Origin: Sphagnum compactum
Lineage: Eukaryota; Bryophyta; Sphagnopsida; Sphagnales
DNA: 64,000 bases
Direction of reading: 5' to 3'
NCBI GenBank assembly: GCA_965153455.1
Contig: OZ234496.1
Location: 11,059,863-11,123,862, forward strand
Positions 35,455-46,989 of the stretch are shown here, one piece after another. The notes under the pieces were generated by a model. The model had not been told where the DNA came from, ran no database searches, and worked only from the letters and a program-made list of their open reading frames with translations. Made by a program: the position numbers and the translations under genes. How positions within the stretch are numbered: the stretch's first letter is position 1; each line of letters opens with the position of its first letter.

Positions 35455-36063
35455 GTGAGCGCTTACTTGTTTGTCCATCTTCTTTTCCCCAAATTTCACA
35501 AACTCTTTTCATTTGATGATTTGATCATTGTCCACTAATGCATATGATTTGGTAATACCCGATTTCAAACTACAAGAAACATTTCACCTGACCGAATTTA
35601 CACAATAGAATTGATAAAATAATGTTCAATGTTGTCCAATTTCTAATTGGACGTTTACCAAAGCTTGAACGTTTGCACATCAAACTTCAAAAGTTTCATG
35701 GTTTAGGGGCATTCCAATTTGAGAAACTAAGCGAGGGCTGGCATTGGACAAGATCATGGCAACAAAAAATTGATCGTCCTTCAAAACCTTAATGAACGTC
35801 CGTTTCTGAGTCTCATGAACGTGAATATATCACAAACTTTTGTTGGGGCCTTGATAAGATTGGATAATGGAGGAGTTGAAATATATATAGGATGAGATTG
35901 TGGACAGAGTATTTGGGGTTGTAGTAATAGCGGACCGATATGATATCATGCTCAAGACGGAATCAGTTTGAAATAAAATTTAATTACTAAAGGTGATGAG
36001 CTTATAAGTTCCCAAACAATTTTTTATTTGATCTAGTTTCGTGGCTGTGTCGTGTTGATGTAG
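35455..36063 (+). other. Intron of gene A (phase 2, 609 bp)
   Basis: Begins GTGAGC and ends TTGATGTAG; AT-rich with stops in all frames. The GT-AG boundaries join the kinase frame to the 1,129-codon open frame of exon 2, which has no ATG of its own at its left edge. The donor overlaps a stop codon, so retention gives a kinase-only protein. Confidence 0.7.
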
Positions 36064-39000
36064 GTTGCTGACCAGTGAGCCCCAAGCAGCAAGTTCTGGG
36101 GGTGACTCGAACGTGGAGATGACAGGAGGTCTAAAGGAAAACCGTGAGGTTGAACAGATCAGATCTGTGTTCGCCAGATGCAGCTTGAGCCTCAGTGGGC
36201 CATTGAGCGACTCTGAAGTGGTGGATCCAGTTGAAGGAAAACGGTGTGAACATGGCAATGGTGACAGTGAATCCTCTATCAGCCTATCTGTCGCTGACGT
36301 TCCCTCAGATTCGGTCATGGCACGTCCAGTTGTATTTGAAGCAGTTGATACGGACCATGTTGCTGCTAGTCCAGATCAAGCCGTAGAGGGTGATGTCAGC
36401 AATCTATTGGCCCACGGAGCTCCGAACTCTTCGCCAACCGGTGAGCCGCAAGCAAAAGGGGTAGACTTACCTAAAGCTGGACTCACAGTTGCCGCTTCGG
36501 CAACAATACCACCGCAAGGTACCATTCCGAGAAACCCCACCTCGTCTCAACCTATGATGATGATGTGGAATGAGGAGGAGGAGAGAAGACCACCGGATTC
36601 AAGTCGGGTGAGCAGACCACAGGTACGACTGCTACCTCAACATTATCATTTGTGTGGAGAGCAAGGACATCAGTTCAGGGAACCCCACTACCTCCCCGCA
36701 CTAATGGATCAGGGGATGCTGGGCCAGTTCCCCGAATCATCCATGCCTCATACGCAAGAACCGGCACCAGCAGTCAGTTCACAAAATGAAGCCAAAGCTA
36801 CCAGAAATCAACTGGTAGATTTGGATTTGTTTCCAGAAATGGAAGTAGGTTTACAGCAATCTAGAATTGTTACTACTGCGACTGTTCAACTCACTACTCC
36901 AACGAAGGATACTACAGGGGTGACAAAGGAAGGAGTTCAGTACCCTGCACCGGTACCGATAGCATTGCCACCCCACAGTGTCACGCAACATTCTACCGGA
37001 ACAGATATGCGGCAGATGTCCTGGCCGCCCTATGGAGGACTACTGACCTCTGGAATGACAAACTCGTCATCAGAGGTCCAGCCCTCAAGAGCCAACTCTG
37101 CAGGGGCCTCAGATGTAGAGAAGAAAGGAGGCCTAGAGATGGTCATTACTGAGACTGTTCAACTCACCATTCCACCGAAGGGGACTACTTGGGTGACACA
37201 GGAAGGAGTTTGCTACCCTGCACCAGTACCGATAGCATTGCCACCCCACAGTAGTATGCAACATTCTACCGGAACAGATGTGCGGCAGATGTCCTGGCCG
37301 CCCTATGGAGGATTACCGACCTCTGGAATGACAAACTTGCCATCAGAGGTGCAACCCTCAAGAGCAAACTCTGCAGGTGCCTCAGATGTAGAGAAGAAAG
37401 GAGGCCTAGAGATGGTCACTACTGAGACTGTTCAACTCACCATTCCACCGAAGGGGACTACTGGGGTGACACAGGAAGGAGTTTGGTACCCTGCACCAGT
37501 ACCGGTAGCATTGCCACCCCACAGTAGTACGCAACAGTCTACCGAAACAGATATGCGGCAGATGTCCTGGCCGCCCTATGGAGGATTACCGACCTCTGGA
37601 ATGACAAACTTGTCATCAGAGGTGCAACCCTCAAGAGGAAGTTCTACAAGTGCATCAGATGTAGAGAAGAAGGGAGGCCTAGAGATGTTTACTACTACTA
37701 CTACGACTGTTCAACTCATCACTCCACTGAATGAGACTACTGGGGTGACACAGGAAGGAGTTTGGTACCCTGCAACAGCATTGCCGCCCCACAGTGGTAT
37801 GCAGCATTCTTCTGAAATACGTCCACGGCAGATGACTTGGCCGCGTTATGGAGGATTACCGACCTTTGGAACGACAAACTTGTCATTAGAGGTGCAACCC
37901 CCAAGAGCAAGTTCTCCGGGTGCCTCAGATGTAGAGAAGAAAGAAGGCCTAGACAATGAACCGCAACATGGTCGTGTGTGTGGAGAGGAAGGGCATCATT
38001 TCAGGGAACCGCACTACATTCCCTCACTAATGGATGATGACCGCATGCGGGACCACTTCCCGGAATCACCCATACCTCCTACGACAGAACCGGCACCAGC
38101 AGTCAGTTCACAAAAGAAAGCCAAAGCTACCAGTAATCAACTGGTAGATTTGGATTTGCCGTCTGAAATGGGAGTAGGTTTACCACAATCTAGAACGGTT
38201 ACTACTGCTACTCTTCAACCCACCACTCTAACGAAGGGGACTACCAGGGTGATCCAGTCAGAAGTTCGGTACCCTGCAGCTGTACCGCCAGCATTGCCAC
38301 CCCAGTGTGGTACGCAACATTCTACCGGAACAGGATTGCGGCAGCAGATGACCTGGCCACCATCTGGAGGATTAGCCACCTCTGGTAGGACAAACTTCTC
38401 ATCAGAGATGCAACTCCAGGGAGCAGGTTCTGCAGGTGCCTCAAATGTAGAAATGAAAGCAGGCCTAGAGAATGGACCGAAGGAAGGACATCAGTTAAGG
38501 GAACACCACTACCTCCGCTCACTAACGGATGAGTGGATGTCGGGCCATTTTCCCCAATCATCTACAACTCCTACAGCAGAACCGGCACTAGCAGTCAGTT
38601 CACAATATGAAGCCAAAGCTACCAGTAATCAATTGATAGATTTCGACTTCCTGACTGAAATGGGAGTAGGTTTACCGCAATCTAGAATGGCTGCTACTGC
38701 TGCTTTTCAACCCACTTCTCCAATGAAGGGGACTACCGGGGTGAACCAGGAAGGAATTTGGTACCCTGCAGCAGGATCAGTAGCATTGCCAACCCATAGT
38801 GGCACGCAACATTCTACGGGCACAGATACGTGGGCCATGACCTGGCCAGTCTATGAAGGATTAGGGACCTCGGGTAGGGCAAACTTGTCATCAGAGGTGC
38901 AACCCCGAGGAGCAGGTTCTGCAGATGCCTCAATTGTAGAGAAGAAAGGAGGCCAAGAGAATTGGCTGTTTGACTTCACACAGCATACACATATGGGGCA

Positions 39001-39454
39001 GATGACCAGGTCACCCTACGGAGGATTACCGACCTCTGGTAGGACAAACTTGTTATCAGAGGTTCAACCCCAACCCCAAAGAGCAGATTTTGCAAGTGGC
39101 TCAAACGTAGAGAAGAAAGGAGGCCTAGAGAATGGGCCAGTTGATGATGGCCAGCGACAACTACAGAATCCCAGCAAATATAATCCTCCACTTCATAGAG
39201 GGTTAAGCGGTGCAGATTCCAATCTGGTTGCTGCTATGGGCCAGAATACCACTCCGAATCCCACATCCAAGCCCCCACAGGCCCAAATAGCTCTTCAACA
39301 GGACAAACCGATGCCTCAATATGCTGAACTGATGGCCAAGGAGGAAGAGAGAAAGAAGTCCACAGTCTGTGAGAAAGAGTTCAACCAGCTTCAACATGAC
39401 TCGAAGGAAAGCGAAAAACGGAACAAAAGGAGAAAAGCAGATTCTCCACCTTGA
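36064..39454 (+). CDS. Gene A exon 2: long repetitive tail
   Basis: 1,129 further residues in frame with the kinase (predicted total 1,630). The tail is rich in Pro, Thr, Ser and Gly and built from repeated units: a core of about 91 residues (VQLT-P-KGTTGVTQEGV-YPAPVP-ALPPHS, then RQMSWPPYGGLPTSGMTN and EVQPSRANSAGASDVEKKGG) and a longer spacer starting CGEQGHQFREPHY. It is probably disordered. The end aligns with the gene B coiled-coil start (KEFNQLQHDSKESEK) and stops in a basic KRNKRRK stretch. The frame homologous to gene B continues out of phase at 39,438-39,545 for 35 codons, so a frameshift ends the protein early, and the DUF641 domain is missing from the DNA. No catalytic function is visible in the tail. 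Confidence 0.75.
36641..39120 (+). repeat. Nested tandem repeats within gene A tail
   Basis: Short units begin at 36,884, 37,157 and 37,430 (exactly 273 bp apart) and at 37,709 (279 bp, with an ACT triplet expansion). Further units near 38,213 and 38,705 are spaced about 500 bp apart because each is preceded by a spacer starting near 36,641, 37,966 and 38,480. A partial unit follows near 38,990. The first three units are nearly identical, so this part expanded most recently. All units keep the reading frame. Confidence 0.85.
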
Positions 39455-41600
39455 GCACCAGCATGCTTCCAAGAGCTTGCAAGGTGGGTGCTCATATGTA
39501 GAAGCCTCCATTGCAAGGAGAGGATTCAGATCAATTTTCAAATAATGTAAGTGCATCCTTTTCATTTTCAGTGCATTCAGTGAGTTTGTGAGGTCTCTTG
39601 GAGTTGCTACATTGTTCATTTTGCATTTCCTGGTGCTATTTGTTATCTACTTTGTGAGGGTGTGCATGCATCATTGGGAATCAGCATATCAGAACCTTAT
39701 ATTGCTTTTTCGGAAAATGAAGCTATGATTCACTTTTACATACCTATACTAGAATTTTGCTGAACATCCTTGTATTTTGGACTCAAGCTCCCAATGAAAC
39801 ATTTGCTTATACAATGCAGCTTGGTTCACTGTAACCCACAAAGGAACCTAGGAATTCTGAATCATGTAATTTCATCTCACGGCATTGCCTTCAGGTACTC
39901 TATAATCTATTGTATTCCATCTAAGTAGTCAGATTAGTGTTGGAACTTCTCATTGGCATCCACCTCAACTTGTTGCCTATTTTCTTGTCACCTTGATAAC
40001 TAAGGTGTGGCACATCATAGTTGTGTTCTCTTCTTGACGCAACTATGTCCGTACACTCTTAGACATGTAAGTGTCGTAAGATACACAGCATCTTAAGATT
40101 GATTGCAGAGTGGAAGTAAACACTGAAGTGATATACTGCAAACTTGACATGCCGAAGCCATAATCACCTCTCTCCACCAGACATCAAATCTTTCAGTTTT
40201 ATACTTCAGCAAATGAGAACACCCAACATATGGGTCCCTATAAGTCGAAGGCTCATCACTTTGATTGGCTGGATGACAAAATGGGAAGCAAAAGACAAAC
40301 AAACAGAACTCTAACAACATCCAACTAAAATAAGGGTATGTTTTTCTTCCTCTGGAAGATTATCAGATTTTATAGAAAAATTGATAATAAGATGCTAGGA
40401 TACCAAGCTTTGTGTGTTTTGACTCCAGTGCACATCATGGTTTAGTTTCATAAACAACTTCCTTGTGCCTGATTTCTGCATCAGAGATATATGGCTGCAT
40501 GATCATATAGCTTTGTCCTGCTTCAATTATCTCCCATGGCCACATCTGAGCATATACAGTATCAAGTCTAACTTTGTGCTTTGTACCCACAATTCTCATA
40601 AGACAAAATTAAGCAGACAAGAATAACTTAAGCAATCAACATACAGTCTTGGTGGGGAAGCTCTTCTGACAAGAGGAACATGTACAAAGAAGTGTCATTC
40701 ATCATCTACACTAATCATGGAATTTGCAAACAAGACAAACTATTTGCCAGTTAAATACGTCGTTCAATCAGAATTTTGATTCATATGTATAGAAGGTGGC
40801 TGAAGATACATGCACCTGCTGTAGCAACTAAGTACATCTGATTTTGCTACAGCTTCTTTGTACCTTTACTTTGAATGTTGAAGCTGCTTTTGCAAAACTA
40901 CTCAAAACTTTGAATGTTGGCCAAAAAAAATTTCCATTTTGCTACACATACATGATATGATCGGAGGAGACACAGACAAAAGCCCAATCTCAGATACTCT
41001 TATATAACTTCAAAGCCAGTTTGTGTGGGGTAGGATTGCAGAGATCATGTCTTTACAACTACTGGCAACATGTCAGTTTCCAAACAGCTTGCAGCTACCA
41101 CTTTGTTCATACTTCAGTGATGACAGGAAGCCCACATGGGCAAATAACAAACTTAGGAGAATTGGGAATGTCCACAGCAGAAAAAGGAATTGGTAAATCG
41201 AATAGGAAGGAAGTTCAGTAGAAGAAACAGGAAATAATAAATTGAACTGGGAATTTGGATGACATCTGTTTCCGCACTCCCTGGAATCATCACTATGACT
41301 AATCCCTACAGGTTTCCTAGCCTACAGTCATGGACAACTCCATGGCAAGTATTCAATCCTTCTTCTGAAAATGCTACCTTTTGCTCAGTGTGTACACTGC
41401 TGGTGCAATTCAGAATCTTACCACAAATACCACACATATATGGCACAGTTTAGTGCTAAAGGATGCATTTTAGAATATGTTAATGACCAGGAAAGGCCTT
41501 TGAGGAATTGGCAAGTCAATTGGGTTTGTGGTAAAGTGGAGTGCGAGTAAATTATGCCCCTAGATTTCAATATAGAATGTCATCAATCTCAACTCGGTGC
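39455..41600 (+). repeat. Gene A 3' region and downstream flank (S2)
   Basis: Just after the stop, GAGCACCAGCATGCTTCCAAGAG continues the homology with the gene B coiled coil. It then passes directly into 3'UTR-type sequence (GAGGATTCAGATCA near 39,521), which in gene B lies over 1 kb further on. The flank then matches S1 in order: 40,086-40,340, 40,416-40,620, 40,640-40,970, 40,980-41,270 and 41,350-41,590. No gene is present. Confidence 0.7.
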
Positions 41601-42179
41601 ACTAGTGGGATCCAAATCATTTGTTGAGTCGTTTGTGGTTGAGGTTCTTCATAAGGATCTTGGACCAATATTTAATCTCCTTCCAAATCTTTAGGTGGCT
41701 TTTGGGATGCTCTCATTGGGCTATGCTCAACACCTTAACTACTTGTTTTGTACAATGTTTCCATTTCCAACTATTTTGCAGCATTATGTTAAGTTCAACC
41801 CTCATACCATAGTTACATTGAAAAAATTACCTGGTGTGAAATCTTTTGATGCTTCTATCGGTCACTGAGTTTGTCATTAGGGCGCTCTCCCTGCTTTTTC
41901 GAGTAGGCTTGGCCTCCCTTCTGTAGTTCAGACTGTTGCCCCCACATTCTTGGGATGTTGGGCACTGATTGCTCTTGCACTTGTCACTCATTTCTAACAA
42001 AATGATCATCTTATTCTTCTGGATGTAGTAACACATGTTGAGGCTAACACTTCCCTATTCCAAATCATATTATGAGACCCTCGAACCCTATTATCACAAA
42101 TTGTCCAATTTTAGGTCTCACCTTTTGAGAGCCTAATGGTTTAGTCTTATCCCCAATTGCAGACTTCTTTGGTGGATTG

Positions 42180-43030
42180 CCTACACGAGCAAGAGTTTGG
42201 CACGTTTCTAATATACGTTCCTTCAAATATCATGCAAACACATCTCTGTTCACGCACGAACCCAAGGGCAAACGTTTAATTATTAGTTCGTCTTACTTCA
42301 CCTACATTTCGTTTATCTTTAGCCCACTTCCTTATAGCGTGTTACATATTGTCTTGGCTTACCACATCCTACAATTACCCATCTTTTATGGTGTAAATGT
42401 GGTCATACCATTGACCATTTGCTTTGATGCCCCTGCAAGAATCGGCCTACAACAGCCCACAATACACTTTGGGATACTATTGCAATTATTGTTTTAGAAA
42501 ATGAAGCACATGTTCAGAAGGAGGTTTCCCATCTTTTCCCTCACCACACCTAACAATGAGTGGATATCCTTATCATCAAAAACAGCTTTCAGACCTTGAT
42601 GGACATTGTCATTGTTGACCCGACTCGCACAATATGGAGCAGTAGGTATCGATGATGACAACACATGCAATGATGATGGTTGTTTAGGAGAAGACACATT
42701 CTTACACTGAACAAACACCACGTGATGACTTCATTCCCCTTGCTATTGAGATGTATGGGTGTCTTCATTTTTGTTTTGATTCATTTTTTACCGCTTATGC
42801 ACAAACCACTATTACACATCATCAACAATCTTCTTTAATCCCCTCAATGCTTGTTTCTTACTATGGACAGCGCATGTCCATAACCTTACAACATGCGCAA
42901 GCCATAGCAATTCTTCAACGGACTACTGCATTTAATCAAGGTGCCTCATCTCTTCCACACATCATAATTAATGCACCTCCACCACTAACTGATTTGTGGC
43001 AAATGACAACATTTTCATCTTAAATCTTCT
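42180..43030 (+). pseudogene. LINE-like reverse-transcriptase C-terminus remnant (copy 3)
   Basis: Best preserved of the three. It reads CKCGHTIDHLL (stop) CPCKNRPTTAHNTLWDTI, then NEAHVQKEVSHLFPHH (42,395-42,550). In other frames it continues RDDFIPLAIEMYGCLHFCFD, LIPSMLVSYYGQRMSITLQH, AQAIAILQRTTAFNQ and INAPPPLTDLWQM (42,720-43,010). The CxCG-ID-F zinc-like block and the PLA-YGCL and YY-QR-S-LQ-AQ blocks are those I associate with the C-termini of repetitive reverse-transcriptase polyproteins. Stops and frameshifts make it non-functional. The 90-codon frame at 42,751-43,023 is part of it. Confidence 0.55.
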
Positions 43031-43296
43031 TTCTTATCATTGATTATCATTTCATAGCCATGAGTCCTCTTTGCATAGGGTCTTTACCTTTTTTTTGTTG
43101 ATTACTTACTTTTGTTTTTCCTTTGGGTTGTGTCTATTTGTGTTATCATTTGCCTTGTACTTTCCATGGATGTTCCCATCCTTGATTTTTATTTACAAGG
43201 TTTTCCTCTTTGCTTGAGCACAACTTACAAGCATTATGGTAATTGTTTAGACTATAAAACCGAATATGTTGACTATGGCTACAATTTTTAATAAAG

Positions 43297-43374
43297 ACAA
43301 GGAAAGCCTTTGTTTAAGGACAGGTGAAGGCAAGGACAAGGAAAGCCTTTGTTTAAGGACAGGTGAACGGTATG
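43297..43374 (+). repeat. Tandem duplication, 39-bp unit, two copies
   Basis: ACAAGGAAAGCCTTTGTTTA followed by AGGACAGGTGAA occurs at 43,297 and again at 43,336. The copies are near-identical and therefore recent. Confidence 0.85.
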
Positions 43375-43399
43375 GTCCATTCCCTTGGCCCTGAAGTAT

Positions 43400-46290
43400 G
43401 TCCAAACAAGCAAAATAACTCCAATATTGGATGGTGTGTTGTGATTTAACAATGATTTTCTTGAATCCAACACATTTTAAATGGTAGCTAAGACATGTCA
43501 AATTAAGAGGAACCAAACATGGGAACCACAAGGATCAAACATAAATCATGCGTGAAATTGGTGGTTGTATCTTCATTTGGTGCACAAATTGTTGTATAAT
43601 TTTTTTCATAGGAATGCCAAAATCTTGAAACCCTACAAGGGAGCTACACATCATTTTTATCATTGCTACCACTAATAAAAAGGATTAACATCTTGTTATT
43701 TTGATGAGAACCTATTGAGAAACATGATTTTGCTACTAGATTAATGAGGATTTTGTTCTCAATGCACTACTAAAATTTCAGGTTTTTCAAACTATGCAAG
43801 TTTATCCACACCACGTGTACATTTTGATTAAAGGCCAAGGCCTTAAAAGACATGGGGATTTTTTAACCATTCAATTTGACTATGATGATTGATTTGACCA
43901 TATGTCAAATAAACCATCCAATCAAATCAAACCAAAAAAAAAAACCCTAGTTAAAAGGACAGTTGTTTCGATCAATAGGGTTAATAATAAAAGGGTCATA
44001 CAAGTACCATTGGTCAAAAAAACTTTTGTTGTGATAAAAAAACCCACCTATACTTCCACATAATAGGTAGGTATCATAGGTCTTTTAGTTGTGAATGTTC
44101 ATGATTTGGTACTCTTTGGCCATTTGACGTCATTTGAAGAAATTATTTTAATTGCTACAAGAAGGGGGAAAATGAAACTAAATCAACTATTCACCAAGGA
44201 AATCCATGAAGGCTAAATATACCAATAATTAGGTTATTTTCATCAAAAATGTTGTGCAGTAATTTAAGGAAAATAAAGTACTTTAATTTAAGGAAAATAA
44301 ATGAGTTTACTTTAAATTTACAAAAAAAAAACATTACTATAATTTATGGAAATTATTTTCCTCTCAACTATAAAATTATAAAATTATAAAATTTTGGAAT
44401 AAAACATTTATAAATTATAATATTTAAGTTGAGCTCTAACAAGTGACATAATAATATATTATAATATTATTATTATTAAAATAGCTAATTTGGCTAGCTA
44501 TAAATTACATTACTATTATTTTATTATAAGTAATCAATTATGAAGTATTACAAATTAAATAAATAATTACTAGGAAATTTTAATATATGGGTCTAAGTTT
44601 TTATATTTCAAATTTATAATTGATATTTATTAATTATTAATAAGTCAATGATTATAATCAATTACTGACATGTAATTTTTATTTTCAGTTTTATTCTTTT
44701 ATTATTTATAATAATTACTCTAAAATGGAAATCTAATAAATACAAATGCAGAAATTATTTTTGAAGGAAAAATATACTTGTTAAAAATATAAAATATTTA
44801 TTGTAATAATTCATAAATAGCTTTGATGAGTGAAGTAATAAGTTAAGTTGTAACTAAAAATGTTTAGTCGCAAACGACTTGTAACTAAAAAGTTTATCTC
44901 ATATGTTTTAGCTTTCATTATCATCTTGAAAAGTATATAAACAAGGTGTTTTGTCTTACATTTTCATATTTAAAAAGATGGGCATATGGGATGAGTCAAT
45001 AAAAACGACTTGACCCAAAATAAATTTTAAATATTCATGTATTTACACCTAACTACTTACTTCCCTAACTTACTTACGTACTTACCTACCTAAATAAGTA
45101 TTTGGCCTAGGTAGGTAAATAGGTCCTATCTAAATAGGTGTTTAGCCTAGATGAGTAGGTAGGTATATAAATAAATAGGTATCTAGTTTAACTACATATT
45201 TAAATATTGATTTAAATTTATTTTTTTTAATTTCAATTAATATGCCATGTGGCAAATTTTTAGTGCACCACATGTCACATTTTAAACCATCCAAACATAA
45301 AAATTAAATGTCTTAGATTATTTCAAAATAATAATAAAATATTCTTAATTATTAAGAATTAGGACACGTGATAACACATAACTTGTACCCATTGTTCACC
45401 AAAAAAATCGCATCTTAGTTACAAAAGACAATATGTATATGACTAATCAAATGATAAAGGCATATTTTGTTGACTTTTTTTTCATCCAAAATTCGTATCG
45501 CTTGCGACTAGTGTCAATGCGACTTGTTTAACGCAACTATTAAAATTTCAATTACAAATGTTGTTTGCAACTAAAAATTAGTTGCATGGACCAATTGCAA
45601 AATGGCCATCTTCTACTAATGATAGAAAATGTTATGGCCATATGTCACATGACAAACCTTACTATGGCCATATGCCATGTGGCAGACCAAGATTTGACCA
45701 ATAATGTTTGTATCAAATGATGACACATGGGATGTTAAAATAACCTTACAACATGTCACATATGACCATGGCTCAAAAAGGCTATTGGTCAAAAAACCTA
45801 GTCAAAAGCACCAACCTAGGGTTGGTAAAAGAAATTGTCCTAATTGTACTAAACTTGTTAAATTCAACTTGTCCTAGAAAACTAAGGGGTTTTTTTTTTA
45901 CCATTCTCACTTTGGGGTACTTTTTGGTTTAAAAACCCGGTTTGAAAAACTTGGAATTCTAATAATGATGGACACATTGTAAAGATCACCATCACATAAT
46001 ATCATACCAACAAAATCAATATGTTGAACTCATGATCGAACTTAGCTAGTTCAAAAAAGTAACGTTCTTGGAACAAAAGTTATTCAAACCAAGAAAGAGC
46101 TTGTAGCAAACTTGAAATTCAAAATAAGTTGTTAGTATCACAATTTAATTGTCATAGTAAAAATTTGTTAAGCACCAAGTCATTTTGCATCTTGTTAATG
46201 AAAGGTCAAAATTGGACAAGTGGACCAAATCTAAGCCTCGTTCAAACTAAATGAAAATGAAATTCATCCATGTGTTATTGTAAAAATGTT
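43400..46290. other. No gene; very AT-rich DNA
   Basis: Long A/T tracts, AAAATTAT repeats near 44,370-44,400, and a low-complexity TAGGTAGG / CTACCTA stretch at about 45,050-45,180. Nothing codes on either strand. Confidence 0.6.
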
Positions 46291-46499
46291 CATTACAAAC
46301 CAACGGATGGGATCAATGCATTAAAAAGATGGGAAAATCTACAATCATGGGTGAACCAATGTTTCCTTAAACTTAAACTTTTTATCAATGCCACAACATG
46401 TCGCTTTGGTGTTAATGCCTTTGCACTCCAAAAACAATAGCTTAGTAGTTTACTTTGCTTCTTGCCAACATCACCTTTGTAGCTCAGCTTCAAACCTCC

Positions 46500-46890
46500 T
46501 TCATCTTCTTTTTGTAATGTGTGCAAGTCAACAATGTCACCTTCATCACTCTGCTGTAGACCTTCTAGGTGTGTGTGAGTCATTGATGCAAGTTGTTGAT
46601 CTCGACACCACATTCATCATTCACTTCTAAACTTTTTTTTGTATTTTTATGTGCAAGTCATCGACATCACCTTCATCATTTAACTCTAGACCCTCTTTCT
46701 CCCTAGGTCATGTTAATCAATGAACTCCATACCTTCTCTCTCTGCAAATCACCTTCATCATGCAATTGTAAACATTTTTTTCTCTTTATGTAAGTCAACT
46801 TCATCATTCAACTCTAATTGCTTTCTCTCTTTGTGCAAGTCACTTTCGTCATTTAGTTTTAGACCTTCTCTTTTGCAGTTTCCTTTATCA
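46500..46890 (-). repeat. Degenerate minisatellite, period about 45 bp
   Basis: On the plus strand the units carry GTGCAAGTCA, CTTCATCATT-AACTCTA and TTTCTCTCTTT. On the minus strand they read as acidic/basic peptide units such as LNDESDLHKERKQLE then LNDEVDLHKEKK, exactly 15 codons apart. The frame is broken elsewhere, so the peptide is more likely a by-product of a 45-bp unit than a gene. Confidence 0.55.
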
Positions 46891-46989
46891 ATAGTTCCAA
46901 ACACTAGTAGAAAATCTTCAAATATATGACTAAGTTTATGACTAATATTCGAATCATGAAGGACATATGTGAAGTCATTAATCATAGTT

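Noticed and set aside
36065-39454. Independent gene starting at 36,065
   Set aside because: The first codon is TTG, not ATG, and a splice acceptor lies directly before it in the correct phase for the kinase exon. It is better read as exon 2.
46293-46985. Minus-strand acidic repeat protein
   Set aside because: The peptide periodicity follows from a degenerate 45-bp minisatellite, and the frame breaks between segments.
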